Below, piece after piece: positions 20,868 to 29,669 of a stretch of 64,000 bases of DNA. The DNA lies in the NCBI RefSeq assembly GCF_900996245.1, contig NZ_CAAJGK010000096.1, forward strand, positions 62,001 to 126,000, read 5' to 3'. Made by a program: the position numbers and the translations under genes. The notes under the pieces are model-generated. The model had not been told where the DNA came from, did not search any database, and was given only the letters and a program-made list of their open reading frames with translations. This DNA comes from Paraburkholderia sp. BCC1886 (lineage in GTDB: Bacteria; Pseudomonadota; Gammaproteobacteria; Burkholderiales; Burkholderiaceae). The stretch's first letter is position 1. Each line of letters opens with the position of its first letter.

Positions 20868-21995
20868 ATGACACATCCGGTCGCAGTCATCGGCGCGGGG
20901 CTCGGCGGTCTGACGCTCGCTCGCGTGCTGCACGTTCACGGCATCGCGGCGACGGTCTATGAAGCGGAGCCATCGGCAGACGCCCGCGCGCAGGGCGGCA
21001 TGCTGGACATTCACGAGCACAACGGGCAGCTTGCGCTGAAAGACGCGGGGTTATTCGACGCGTTCGTGCAACTCATTCACGCCGGAGGACAGGCGTCGCG
21101 AATCATGGATCGAGCGGGCAACGTGCTGCTGGACGAGCCGGACGAAGGCACGCTTCATCGTCCCGAAGTCAGCCGTGGTGCGCTGCGGCGCATGCTTCTC
21201 GATTCGTTGCCTGAGGGCACGGTTCGCTGGGGACATAAGCTGGCGAGCGCAGCGCCGCTCGGCGCTGGGCACTACGGGTTGACCTTCACGAACGGCTCGA
21301 CTGCGACCACGGGTCTTCTGGTGGGTGCGGACGGTGCGTGGTCGAAGGTTCGTCCGTTGCTGTCCAGTGCGAAGCCGGTTTATGTCGGCACGTCGTACGT
21401 CGAGACCTATCTATACGACAGCGATCGCCGTCATGCCGCGAGCGCACAGGCCGTCGGCGGCGGCGCGCTGTTCGCGCTTGCGCCGGCAAAGGGTATTCAG
21501 GCGCATCGTGAGCCGGACGGCGTTTTGCACACCTATGTCGCGTTGAGCAAGCCCGAGGCTTGGTTTGCCGATATCGACTTCGCCGATCCCGCAACTGCAC
21601 GCGCGCGTATTGCTGCGGAATTTACCGGTTGGGCGCCCGCGCTCACTGCGCTCATCACCGATGGCGAGACCGCTCCCGTGCTTCGCTCGCTACACACGCT
21701 TCCTGCCGATCACCGGTGGGAGCGCGTGCCCGGTGTCACCTTGCTGGGCGATGCGGCGCATTTGATGGTGCCGTCAGGCGAGGGCGCGAATCTCGCGATG
21801 TTCGACGGCGCGGAACTCGGCAAGGCCATTGCAGCGAACCCTGCCGATATTGAAGCCGCGTTGAGCGCGTATGAGAAAGACCTCTTTCCGCGCAGTGCAG
21901 CCGAAGCAGCGGACGCGCTGGAACTCCTCACGGTGTGCTTCGGTGAAGCCGCGCCGAAGAGTCTCGTCGAATTCTTCATGCACGCGGCCAGGTAA
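20868..21995 (+). CDS. TetX-like FAD-dependent monooxygenase
   Basis: 375 residues from ATG 20868, with GAGAGG upstream. The N-terminal FAD fold is VAVIGAGLGGLTLARVL; the middle has GGMLDIHEHNGQLALKDAGLFD, PEVSRGALRRMLLDSLPEGTVRW and GADGAWSKVRPLL; the C-terminal FAD motif is GDAAHLMVPSGEGANLAMFDGAELG. The blocks around DAR..GG.LD.H...GQ.A.K.AGL and the NPE/PEV.R..LR..LL.SL segment resemble TetX, the flavin monooxygenase that hydroxylates tetracyclines, more than general salicylate-type hydroxylases (from memory of TetX, not a search). The gene is divergent from a TetR repressor with an operator pair. Oxidation of a polycyclic aromatic or antibiotic-like compound is plausible; tetracycline activity is not shown. 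Confidence 0.85.
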   Translation: MTHPVAVIGAGLGGLTLARVLHVHGIAATVYEAEPSADARAQGGMLDIHEHNGQLALKDAGLFDAFVQLIHAGGQASRIMDRAGNVLLDEPDEGTLHRPEVSRGALRRMLLDSLPEGTVRWGHKLASAAPLGAGHYGLTFTNGSTATTGLLVGADGAWSKVRPLLSSAKPVYVGTSYVETYLYDSDRRHAASAQAVGGGALFALAPAKGIQAHREPDGVLHTYVALSKPEAWFADIDFADPATARARIAAEFTGWAPALTALITDGETAPVLRSLHTLPADHRWERVPGVTLLGDAAHLMVPSGEGANLAMFDGAELGKAIAANPADIEAALSAYEKDLFPRSAAEAADALELLTVCFGEAAPKSLVEFFMHAAR

Positions 21996-22015
21996 TCGTC
22001 AGCGTTTTTCGACCA

Positions 22016-23143
22016 TCACGAACTGGCCTGACCGTGCTGGCGCGGGCAAAGCCAGCGCCGCAGCACTGGTGTTTCCGGTGCGCTTTCCGGCACCTCGCGC
22101 CACCATTTCTCGCCGCGATGCGGCGCGCTCAGGTCGAGCCGTTCGCCCATACGCGGCGTCGAGATCGGAATGCCGCGCACCGCCGCGAGGCCAATGGCGC
22201 GTTCATATGGTTCCTGCCAGCGATGCATGGCGAGATCGAACGTGCCGTTATGCACCGGCACGAGCCAGCGGCCACCCAGATCGACATGGGCTTGCACGGT
22301 CTCTTCGGGCTGCATGTGAACGTAGGGCCATTGCGCGTCGTAAGCGCCGGTTTCGAGCAGCGTCACGTCGAACGGACCCAGGCGTTCGCCGATCGTCCTG
22401 AAGCCGTCGAAATAACCCGTATCGCCGCTGAAGAACACGCGCAACGTGTCGTCGACGATCACCCACGAAGCCCACAAGGTACTGTTGCCATCGAACAGAC
22501 TGCGCCCGGAAAAATGCTGCGCCGGCGTAGCAGTGAACGAGAGCCCGTCGATCTCGATGTTTTCCCACCAGTCGAACTGCCGAACCTTGGCCGCATCGAC
22601 TCCCCATTCGATCAGGCGGTCGCCGACCCCGAGCGGCGTGAGAAACACCTGCGTGGTGGCCGCCAGCGCAAGCACGGTCTCGCGGTCCAGATGATCGTAA
22701 TGATCGTGCGACAGAATCACGCCGCGCAGCGCAGGAAGATCGGCGAGTGCAATAGGAGGCGCGTGAAAACGTTTCGGTCCCATGCGTTTGAATGGCGAGG
22801 CGCGCTCGCCGAAAACCGGATCGGTCAACCAGAGTTGCCCGCGCAACTTGAGCAGCATCGTGGAATGGCCGAGGCGATACAGACTGCGATCGGGCGCGGC
22901 GTGAATCTGCGCGGCGCTGAGCGAGGCAATGGGTAAGGGCTGCGCCGGCACTGTACCGCCTGGTTTCCTGAACAGCAGGTTCCACATGATGCTCAGCATC
23001 TTGCCCAAGCCTTCGACGGGACGCGGTGCGACATTGCGGAAACGCTCGCCGTCGTGCTGAGCCGACGTGTCGAACGAGTCGCGGCCACGCTGCGCTGCCG
23101 TGAAGCCCAGCGTGCGGCGAATAGAGCCGAGGGAAAAAGTCAT
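22016..23143 (-). CDS. Metallo-beta-lactamase-fold hydrolase, NAPE-PLD/UlaG-like
   Basis: 375 residues. The metal site HDHYDHLD (an HxHxDH motif) follows LTDPVFGERASP, and the later ligands are visible in PAQHFSGRS, FFSGDTGYFDGF and VPVHNGTFDLAMHRW. The arrangement (RLGHSTMLLKL, LTDPVF, ERASPFKRMGPKR) is that of the NAPE-phospholipase-D/UlaG-like subgroup, in which bacterial members often have unknown substrates. The N-terminus contains one possible membrane-proximal segment (MLSIMWNLLFRKPGG), so membrane association is possible. Divergent from a TetR repressor with a duplicated palindrome between them; expression is probably under that repressor. Confidence 0.88.
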   Translation of the reverse strand: MTFSLGSIRRTLGFTAAQRGRDSFDTSAQHDGERFRNVAPRPVEGLGKMLSIMWNLLFRKPGGTVPAQPLPIASLSAAQIHAAPDRSLYRLGHSTMLLKLRGQLWLTDPVFGERASPFKRMGPKRFHAPPIALADLPALRGVILSHDHYDHLDRETVLALAATTQVFLTPLGVGDRLIEWGVDAAKVRQFDWWENIEIDGLSFTATPAQHFSGRSLFDGNSTLWASWVIVDDTLRVFFSGDTGYFDGFRTIGERLGPFDVTLLETGAYDAQWPYVHMQPEETVQAHVDLGGRWLVPVHNGTFDLAMHRWQEPYERAIGLAAVRGIPISTPRMGERLDLSAPHRGEKWWREVPESAPETPVLRRWLCPRQHGQASS

Positions 23144-23160
23144 GTCGGACGTCCCGAGCG

Positions 23161-23216
23161 AAAAGTAGACTGGCCAGTGTAATTTATTTTCGAGAAAAGT
23201 AAACTGCCCAGTGTAA
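23161..23216. promoter_or_regulatory. Duplicated operator between MBL hydrolase and TetR genes
   Basis: Two 22-bp segments, 23161-23182 and 23195-23216, match at 20 of 22 positions. Each is centred on a palindrome: ACTGGCCAGT in the first (perfect) and ACTGCCCAGT in the second. They are 34 bp apart (about three helical turns) and lie in the 83-bp gap between the divergent starts, the second ending 10 bases before the TetR start codon. This is a strong candidate for a TetR operator pair controlling both genes. Confidence 0.8.
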
Positions 23217-23226
23217 AATTCGGCCG

Positions 23227-23841
23227 ATGAACAGCACTGCTCCTTCTCTCCGTCTGACCGACCGCAAGCGGGCCGCCGTGATCGCCGCGGCCATCGAAGA
23301 ATTTCTTGCGGCAGGTTTCGAGGCGACCAGCATGGACCGCGTTGCGGCGCGCGCGAGCGTGTCGAAGCGCACGGTCTATAACCATTTCCCGAGCAAGGAA
23401 GCGTTATTCGCAGCGATTCTGCGGCAGTTGTGGGATTCGAGCGATGCCGCGGCGGCGCCTGCTTACTGCTCGACGCAACCGTTGCGCGCGCAATTACTCC
23501 ACATGCTGGTGAAGAAACTGGCTTTGCTGAACGACGAGGCGTTTGTGTCGCTAGCGCGAGTGGCCATTGCAGCGGGGATTCATTCGCCCGAACGCGCGCG
23601 CGACATGGTGGCGCGCATGGGCGAGCGCGAGGAAGACCTGACTGTGTGGATTCGGGCGGCAGCGGCCGATGGACGACTCAGGACCGCGGACCCGGTGTTC
23701 GCCTCGCTGCAATTGCAGGGACTGGTGAAAGCATTCGCCTTCTGGCCGCAGGTAACGATGGGCCAGGCGCCGCTCGACGCGCAGGAACAGCAGCGGGTTG
23801 CGGAGTCGGCTGCCGATATGTTCCTGGCGCGTTATGCGTGA
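23227..23841 (+). CDS. TetR-family repressor
   Basis: 204 residues. HTH: RAAVIAAAIEEFLAAGFE, then TSMDRVAARASVSKRTVYNHF and PSKEALFAAIL. The C-terminal half (WDSSDAAAAP onward, MVARMGEREEDLTVWI) is of the TetR_C type found in AefR-like regulators. No clear ribosome site precedes the ATG, which is only 10 bases from the second operator copy, so a bound repressor would block its own transcript start. It probably controls itself and the divergent metallo-hydrolase. Confidence 0.88.
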   Translation: MNSTAPSLRLTDRKRAAVIAAAIEEFLAAGFEATSMDRVAARASVSKRTVYNHFPSKEALFAAILRQLWDSSDAAAAPAYCSTQPLRAQLLHMLVKKLALLNDEAFVSLARVAIAAGIHSPERARDMVARMGEREEDLTVWIRAAAADGRLRTADPVFASLQLQGLVKAFAFWPQVTMGQAPLDAQEQQRVAESAADMFLARYA

Positions 23842-23898
23842 AGCGGCTTGAGAAAGTTCTAACCGGTTGCGTTATCGGCAGTGGTTAGAACAGCAGAT

Positions 23899-24093
23899 TC
23901 AACGTGCCGACGGCGGACCCGAATAACGCCATTTGCTGGCATTGGAATCGATGCGTGAGTCTTCGATTCGGCGCTGTTCGGCGCGTGCGTTATCGGCTTG
24001 TTGAAGGGCGAGTGCCTGTGCCTGACGTGACAGAGCGTATTCGCTCACGGTGCTGGAAGTACGCGGTGCTGCTGCTTTGACTGGCGTTGCCAT
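23899..24093 (-). CDS. Small hypothetical protein, Ala/Gln/Ser-rich
   Basis: 64 residues from the ATG at 24091-24093, preceded by GGGA at good spacing; an ATG two codons upstream is also possible. The composition is soluble and helical in the middle (LSRQAQALALQQADNARAEQRRIEDSRI), with no membrane segment or signal peptide. It has no recognised family. It sits alone, convergent with the TetR gene to its left. The ribosome site and the regular helix pattern are the only support that it is real. Confidence 0.45.
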   Translation of the reverse strand: MATPVKAAAPRTSSTVSEYALSRQAQALALQQADNARAEQRRIEDSRIDSNASKWRYSGPPSAR

Positions 24094-24198
24094 GATCATC
24101 CCGAAACGAGGGACGCCGGATGCGCCCGTGCACCGACTGTATACCCATCGATCACTATAAGCACGCTTTCATTTGCCGAAGTACTGCCGTGCCCGACG

Positions 24199-24414
24199 TT
24201 ATTTCAAGTTGTTGAGCTCGGCACGCGCCAATGTCTCGACTGATTCCCACGCAGCGGCTTCGCACTCGAACAGCGTATCGAGGCCAACGCCTTCGCCGTT
24301 CTTCGGCGTGCCTTTCGGTACCACGCATACACTCGCCATCCAGCCATCGGCCACGTGATCGCTGACGGTCATATACGCGTCGTAGGACGCGCTCGAGATC
24401 ATTCTGTCGGTCAT
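24199..24414 (-). CDS. Small hypothetical protein
   Basis: 71 residues if started at MTDRMISSASYDAYM (ATG 24412-24414); an upstream in-frame start at 24483 would overlap the GMC-SDR gene. The sequence is acidic and compact (SDHVADGWMASVCVVPKGTPKNGEGVGLDTLFECEAAAWESVE), with the look of a small conserved alpha/beta cytoplasmic protein. No family is recognised. It lies 61 bases after the GMC-SDR fusion in the same direction and may be co-transcribed with it. Confidence 0.5.
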   Translation of the reverse strand: MTDRMISSASYDAYMTVSDHVADGWMASVCVVPKGTPKNGEGVGLDTLFECEAAAWESVETLARAELNNLK

Positions 24415-24475
24415 GGCATACCCGTGCGGTTGAACGACGGCTGGACAGGCCGGAAAGCCGTCGTCGTGGCGATGC

Positions 24476-27184
24476 TCAAGCATCCGGATCGAGATCGAAA
24501 CCGGTCGATTTCAGCTTTCTGTTGTCGAGACGGAAAAAGCCCATCGGATAGCGCTTTCTGAACGACTTGCCAATGGCGAAATCCTTCAGGACGTCGAATA
24601 GCAAAGGCAGATGCACCCCCGGTTTCAGACCCGAGCGCCGGTAGAAGTCGCTATACGTGAGCGAGTTGGTGTCGGCAATATTGAAGGCCTCGACGCCTTT
24701 TCGATAAGCATTATCCGATGAGGTGCGCAGCAGATGCGCAATCGCGCGCGCGGCATTGCCGGTCGAAATATAGTGGCTGTTACGATAAAGCACGAAGAAG
24801 CGCTTCTTGCGACTCCAGCTTAGCGATTGTTCCAGATAACCCGACTTCTGCGCGAGAGCGATCCGGTACAGGTCGATATGCATCCGGTCGGCGTATTTCG
24901 TCAGAATGGTTTCGCCCTGCCGTTTGCTGTGCGCGTAATCGCGCATCGGCGAGGCGGCGAAGTACTGTCTTTCCAGCGGCAGATTGACATCGATCAGCGG
25001 CGTACTTTCACCTACGAGTCGCGAAGCCGGCGAGCCATACACGACCATCGAACTTGCCTGGCCAAAGTATTTCACACCGTTGCGCACGCAGGCTTGTGCG
25101 AGCCGTTCCAGCGTCACCACGTTGGTGATGTGCATGTTCGGCATGCCCGGCAGGCTCGCCGCCAGATGAACGACCGCGGTCACACCGGTGACCAGCTGGT
25201 CCAGCACGGATTCGGGCAGGTGTTCGTCGGCGAAGTCGGCGCTGACCCACTCGACACGCGCATCGCCTGGAATCTTGCGGTGAAAATGCCCGCGTACCCG
25301 ATAGCCGCGCGCCAGCAAAGTCTCGACGATCTCCGTACCGAGGTTGCCGGTGGCGCCGGTCACGAGTACCAGCGGACTGTCCGCGTTCTGCGGGACGGGC
25401 TTCGGCAATGCGGCCAGACGCCTCGCCATCAGACGCGCTTTCAGGTGGTCGCCCAGACGCATGGCGAGCGCCATGATCACCATGGTCGGATTAGCATGAC
25501 CGGCCGTTGGAAACACCGACGCGCCCGCCACGTAAAGCCCGGTAACGCCATGCACCTGGCAGGTTTCATCCACCACGCTGGTCGCCGGATCGGTGCCCAT
25601 ACGTGTGGTGCCGGCCGTGTGCGCCATGTCGTACAGCACGATCTTCGACGTGTCGCCGGCGGCGACTTCCGGCCATAGCTGAAAGCCGTCGATGCCCGCC
25701 GTACGCAGATCGTCGTCGAGCATATGCGACAGCGTCACGACATCGCGGCGCAAGCCTTCGCCCGCATTCCAGTCGACGTGCGCCAGCGGCAGTCCGAGGC
25801 GGTCGCGGCGATCCGAAAGCGTCACGCGATTTTCCGGCAGAGGCGGTTGTTCGCACATCACGTTCAGCGTGACCTGAGAAATCTTCCGGCCTTTGCCTTT
25901 CGATGCATAATCGCGCGCCACGAAGTTGGCGCTGAACAGTACCGTGACATCGGCGATCAGACGGCGCACCCGCTGCGGCAATTTCTGCGAGCCCAATACC
26001 TTGCGTCCCGCGGCGCTCACCACCAGACCGAGGCTCTTCACCACGCGGACGATATCCGCCGCGCGTTGCGTGCTCTCCCCCGACGTCAACCGCTTGAACG
26101 CCAGCAGCGGATCGTCCTGCGCGAAGTGAATGTTCGTGTAGAACGACATGTTGGGGAGCGACTTGTCTTTCTGTACTTCAGGCCGCAAGGCGAGTCCATG
26201 CGAATACATGAAGACACGATAGTTCTCCTGCAGCGCGAAAAAGCCCAGCAACGCAGCGGCGCGTCCCTGCGTTGCGGCGCTGAACGTGCCCACCGACATG
26301 CTCGGGTGATCCATCAGATAACGGCCGACCACATCGTGACGATTGCCCAGCGCCTGACCGGTCTCGTCTTTCGACATCAGCAGCAGCCGCGCATTCTCAA
26401 TCGCGCCGGCAGCCAGAACGACATGCGCGGATTTGATGCGATAGCGGTGTCTTCCGGATAGCGTCGAAACGAGTTCGACGCCGGTCGTCTTGCCGCCTTC
26501 GGTTTTCACTGCGCTGACGGTCGCGTTGAGCAAGACCGTCACTCCTTCGAAATCGTCTTTCGTGAAATCTGGTCCGAAGCGCATGACGTCCGTCATATCG
26601 TGACGCGAACGCGCGAATTGCCAGAAAAACGACGACAGGTACTTCATCCGCGTGAATTCGGGCGGCTCCTTCTCTTTAGCCGCGGCCCAGAAGCGATTGT
26701 CATTAATAAGCGGACCGAGATCGAGCCGGCGTGCGGCTCGCTCGATGAAAGGCGCCAGCGTGACGGAATCGATTGGCCAACCGGAGCCCGGCATCCAGTC
26801 GCGTGCTGCGAAGTCGATCGTGTCGAACGGCGCCACCTTGCCTGCCCACGCATTCGTCGAACCGCCGAGCACGCGGCAGCGAACGCCGAATTTCTGGGTC
26901 TGCGATCCCCAGAATTTCAATTGATAAGCGTGGGCATTCTGTCGTGCGTCCTGCAAGCCGTCACCAACCGGGGCATCGGGCGTTTCTACGGTATTCAGGG
27001 CTTCGTGATCGGCCGTTTCTTCCAGTGCGCCGCTTTCCAGCAGCGCGATCTGCAGGCCCTGGCCGGACAACTCACGAACCAGCGTCAGGCCGGCTGCGCC
27101 GCCGCCCACGATCACGAGGTCGAAAGAATCGTCGCCGAAAGAGTCATGAGACGTGGAGGCTTCGAGGTCGATATATCGTGTCAT
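24476..27184 (-). CDS. Fusion protein: GMC-type oxidoreductase plus extended SDR (NAD-epimerase type)
   Basis: 902 residues in one uninterrupted frame. Residues about 1-585 are a GMC-family FAD oxidoreductase: VIVGGGAAGLTLVREL at the N-terminus, VLGGSTNAWAGK, VVLAAGAIENARLLL, and the C-terminal AHTAGTTRMG and FPTAGHANPTMVIMALA blocks that carry the catalytic His/Asn region. After a short Pro-containing link, residues about 600-902 are an extended short-chain dehydrogenase: VLVTGATGNLGTEIV (about 604-615) and YAHSK (YxxxK, about 750), with SSMVVYGSPASR before it. GMC enzymes oxidise alcohols or sugars; extended SDRs reduce or epimerise sugars or sterols. Joining them suggests a redox relay on one substrate (inference). 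The gene stands alone apart from a small downstream gene. Confidence 0.85.
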   Translation of the reverse strand: MTRYIDLEASTSHDSFGDDSFDLVIVGGGAAGLTLVRELSGQGLQIALLESGALEETADHEALNTVETPDAPVGDGLQDARQNAHAYQLKFWGSQTQKFGVRCRVLGGSTNAWAGKVAPFDTIDFAARDWMPGSGWPIDSVTLAPFIERAARRLDLGPLINDNRFWAAAKEKEPPEFTRMKYLSSFFWQFARSRHDMTDVMRFGPDFTKDDFEGVTVLLNATVSAVKTEGGKTTGVELVSTLSGRHRYRIKSAHVVLAAGAIENARLLLMSKDETGQALGNRHDVVGRYLMDHPSMSVGTFSAATQGRAAALLGFFALQENYRVFMYSHGLALRPEVQKDKSLPNMSFYTNIHFAQDDPLLAFKRLTSGESTQRAADIVRVVKSLGLVVSAAGRKVLGSQKLPQRVRRLIADVTVLFSANFVARDYASKGKGRKISQVTLNVMCEQPPLPENRVTLSDRRDRLGLPLAHVDWNAGEGLRRDVVTLSHMLDDDLRTAGIDGFQLWPEVAAGDTSKIVLYDMAHTAGTTRMGTDPATSVVDETCQVHGVTGLYVAGASVFPTAGHANPTMVIMALAMRLGDHLKARLMARRLAALPKPVPQNADSPLVLVTGATGNLGTEIVETLLARGYRVRGHFHRKIPGDARVEWVSADFADEHLPESVLDQLVTGVTAVVHLAASLPGMPNMHITNVVTLERLAQACVRNGVKYFGQASSMVVYGSPASRLVGESTPLIDVNLPLERQYFAASPMRDYAHSKRQGETILTKYADRMHIDLYRIALAQKSGYLEQSLSWSRKKRFFVLYRNSHYISTGNAARAIAHLLRTSSDNAYRKGVEAFNIADTNSLTYSDFYRRSGLKPGVHLPLLFDVLKDFAIGKSFRKRYPMGFFRLDNRKLKSTGFDLDPDA

Positions 27185-27612
27185 TGCTCAAGCGCCTGTC
27201 TGGGATGAAATGAATGGGGCAGGGCCCACGCGGCGCGTTTGCGTCATGTTCATGACTGAGCGTGATCGGCAGCCCAAAGGCAGGCGGCCGCGCGATCGGG
27301 CTGCGTGGTATGACTGGTGCAGGTCTGAATTGATGTGCCAGGCGTCGAAGCCGGCTGACCGGTTGCCCGCGATGCGACGACAGAAAGGGAAGCAACCGCG
27401 TCGGCACGCCGGCTACGGAGCACGACTTGCGTGCACCGTTATGGTGTTGCGTGTAAGGATAGCCGCCGGAAGGTCGACGACATCATGCGCGGCACAAATT
27501 CGTGAGGTATTGGCGCGATAGACGGTGGCGGCCCAAGCCTGGCAGCCGGCGGCGCGATGCAGCAAAAGGCCGCCCCATGGGCGACGCGCGTGCTCACGCG
27601 CATTACGCTCGT
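27185..27612. other. Intergenic region, nothing recognised
   Basis: About 428 bases between the start of the GMC-SDR gene and the stop of the TetR gene. Both genes are on the minus strand, so it should hold the GMC-SDR promoter. Open frames on both strands have no family-like sequence, and no clear repeat or hairpin was seen. Confidence 0.4.
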
Positions 27613-28245
27613 TTACAACGAGCTTGCCATCGAGGACGAACTGTCGATACAGCGAAATGCGGTTGCGACGATCTGATCGACCTCGTCGTCCGCTTTCAGT
27701 TGTGTGGGCATCAACAGGCGTTTGCGAAAAAATCCGCTGAGCGCGGCGTGAATAAAATTCGCGGCCTGACGCGTGTCGAGGTGTGCGGAGAGTTGTCCGC
27801 GCGACACGGCGCATTGCAACGCCGCTTCGATTTGCGCTTCCGCGCGCAGCCCGGCCATCTGGATGCGCTCGCAGAAATGCGCCATTTCCGGTGCGCTTTC
27901 GCATTTGGTGAAGGCAATGCTATAGAGCCGCCGCGCCCGCGTGCTCTGCAAACCGTCGCGCAGGCGCCGGTGCAGATCGGCGCGCAAGCGGCTCAACGGG
28001 TCGTCGTCGCTGCTGCACGGCGCGACCGCGAACGGATCGAGCGGCAGATCGGAGCACTCGAACATCGCGTGAAAGACGGCCTCCTTGTTCTTGAAGTGAC
28101 CGTACACCGCACCGCGCGTCACCCCCGCTTCTTTCGCGATGTCGTCGAGCGACGTGCGGGTTGCGCCGCGCAGAAAAAACGCACGCTCGGCAGCGTCGAT
28201 AATTTTTGCGCGCGTATCGAGCGCCTGCAGCCTGGTCCTTCTCAT
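27613..28245 (-). CDS. TetR-family repressor of the divergent RND pump (AcrR/BpeR-like)
   Basis: 210 residues. The HTH is of the AcrR/TtgR/BpeR type: RAKIIDAAERAFFLRGATRTSLDDIAKEAGVTRGAVYGHF then KNKEAVFHAMFE. The C-terminal domain has the layout of pump repressors (RRLYSIAFTKCESAPEMAHFCERIQ, FIHAALSGFFRKRLL). It is divergent from the membrane-fusion gene at 28488, the standard arrangement in which the repressor controls the pump and is released by drug binding. A Glu/Cys pair in the middle (KCESAPEM) is a common feature of this subgroup. Confidence 0.9.
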   Translation of the reverse strand: MRRTRLQALDTRAKIIDAAERAFFLRGATRTSLDDIAKEAGVTRGAVYGHFKNKEAVFHAMFECSDLPLDPFAVAPCSSDDDPLSRLRADLHRRLRDGLQSTRARRLYSIAFTKCESAPEMAHFCERIQMAGLRAEAQIEAALQCAVSRGQLSAHLDTRQAANFIHAALSGFFRKRLLMPTQLKADDEVDQIVATAFRCIDSSSSMASSL

Positions 28246-28487
28246 TCTTCCGTCCGCCTTTCAACGCAACGCAGGCGCGAGACGCGCCCATGACCGCGTC
28301 GATCTGATCACCGGGGCATCTTAAGTCGGTCCTCTGTGCGCTTGATTAGCGAATCTTACTGACTCTTTGGCTTCGTAACCAACGTTGTGGCGACATCCAC
28401 TATCGTCGGCGTCCTGTTGCGTCGGTGCGCGTGAATGAATCCATTCGCGCGCGCGACGGCATTGGTCCAACTTCTCTCAGGTCGCTC

Positions 28488-29657
28488 ATGCCACAGCCTT
28501 TGAACCCGCTTTCCTACCGCCTGATCGCGGCGCTCGCCGCCGTCTCGTTCGTCGCCGCGTGCGGCGAAAAACCCGCGGCGCAAGCGCCGCAAACGCCCGA
28601 AGTCGGGATCGTGACGGTCCAGCCGACCTCGGTACCGGTGGTGGTCGAATTGCCGGGTCGCGTGAATGCTTTCCTCGTGGCGCAGATCATCGCTCGCGTG
28701 GACGGCATCGTGCTCAAGCGCGAGTTCGTGGAAGGCAGCCAGGTCACCGCCGGGCAACGTCTTTATCAGATTGATCCGGCGCCGTACATCGCGTCGTTGA
28801 ACAGCGCGAAGGCCACGCTCGCGAAGGCGCAGGCGACGCTGGTTTCCGCGCATGCCGAAACGCAGCGTTACAAAGTGCTGGTCGCGGCGAATGCCGTTAG
28901 TAAACAGGATTACGACAACGCCGTGGCCGCCGAAGGCCAGGACGCCGCCGATGTCGCCGCGGGGAAAGCCGCCGTCGATACCGCGCAGATCAACCTCGGC
29001 TACACCAACGTGACCTCGCCGATCACCGGGCAGATCGGCAAGTCCTCGGTCACGCCCGGCGCCTATGTGCAGGCCAGCGCCGCCACGCTGCTCTCGACCG
29101 TGCAGCAACTCGAACCGGTCTACGTCGACCTCACGCAATCGAGTCTCGAAGGCCTGAAGCTGCGCCGCGATATCGAAGAAGGGCGTCTCTCGGCAGGCGG
29201 TCCGAACGCGGCCAAGGTCAAGCTGATCCTCGAAGACGGACGTGCTTACGACCAGGCCGGCAAGCTCGAATTCTCCGACGTCACCGTCGATCAGACGACC
29301 GGCTCCGTGACGGTGCGCGCGCTGTTCCAGAACCCGAAGCACGTGCTGCTGCCCGGCATGTTCGTGCGCGCGCAAATCGACGAAGGCATGAACGACAAGG
29401 CGATCGTCGTGCCGCAGGTCGGCGTGACGCACGACCAGAAGGGCAACCCGACGGCGCTCGTGGTGGGCGCGGACAACAAAGTCGCGTTGCGGCAACTGGT
29501 GACGTCCGGCACGCACGGTTCCGACTGGATCGTGGAAAGCGGACTGAACGCAGGCGACCGCGTGATCGTGCAAGGCACCGCGAAGGTCCAGCCGGGCACG
29601 ACGGTCAAACCAGTAGAAGCGCAGATGCCGGCCACGCCCGCATCCAGCGCGCAATAA
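28488..29657 (+). CDS. RND membrane-fusion lipoprotein (AcrA/BpeA type)
   Basis: 389 residues from ATG 28488 (MPQPLNPLSYR). A lipobox ends at VAAC (Cys about residue 25), consistent with a lipid-anchored periplasmic adaptor. The body has the AcrA order: VTVQPTSVPVVVELPGRV, IIARVDGIVLKREFVEGSQVTAGQ (lipoyl half), a hairpin of about 70 residues, and VTSPITGQIGKSSVTPGAYV. It starts an operon of adaptor, pump and channel; the pump gene follows 12 bases later. A frame open further upstream (28425) would bury the lipobox. It links the inner-membrane pump to the outer-membrane duct. Confidence 0.93.
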   Translation: MPQPLNPLSYRLIAALAAVSFVAACGEKPAAQAPQTPEVGIVTVQPTSVPVVVELPGRVNAFLVAQIIARVDGIVLKREFVEGSQVTAGQRLYQIDPAPYIASLNSAKATLAKAQATLVSAHAETQRYKVLVAANAVSKQDYDNAVAAEGQDAADVAAGKAAVDTAQINLGYTNVTSPITGQIGKSSVTPGAYVQASAATLLSTVQQLEPVYVDLTQSSLEGLKLRRDIEEGRLSAGGPNAAKVKLILEDGRAYDQAGKLEFSDVTVDQTTGSVTVRALFQNPKHVLLPGMFVRAQIDEGMNDKAIVVPQVGVTHDQKGNPTALVVGADNKVALRQLVTSGTHGSDWIVESGLNAGDRVIVQGTAKVQPGTTVKPVEAQMPATPASSAQ

Positions 29658-29669
29658 TCGGGGCGCCTG

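Noticed and set aside
27185..27612. Short open frames between the GMC-SDR and TetR genes as possible small genes
   Set aside because: No ribosome site, no family pattern, and amino-acid composition like random high-GC reading frames.
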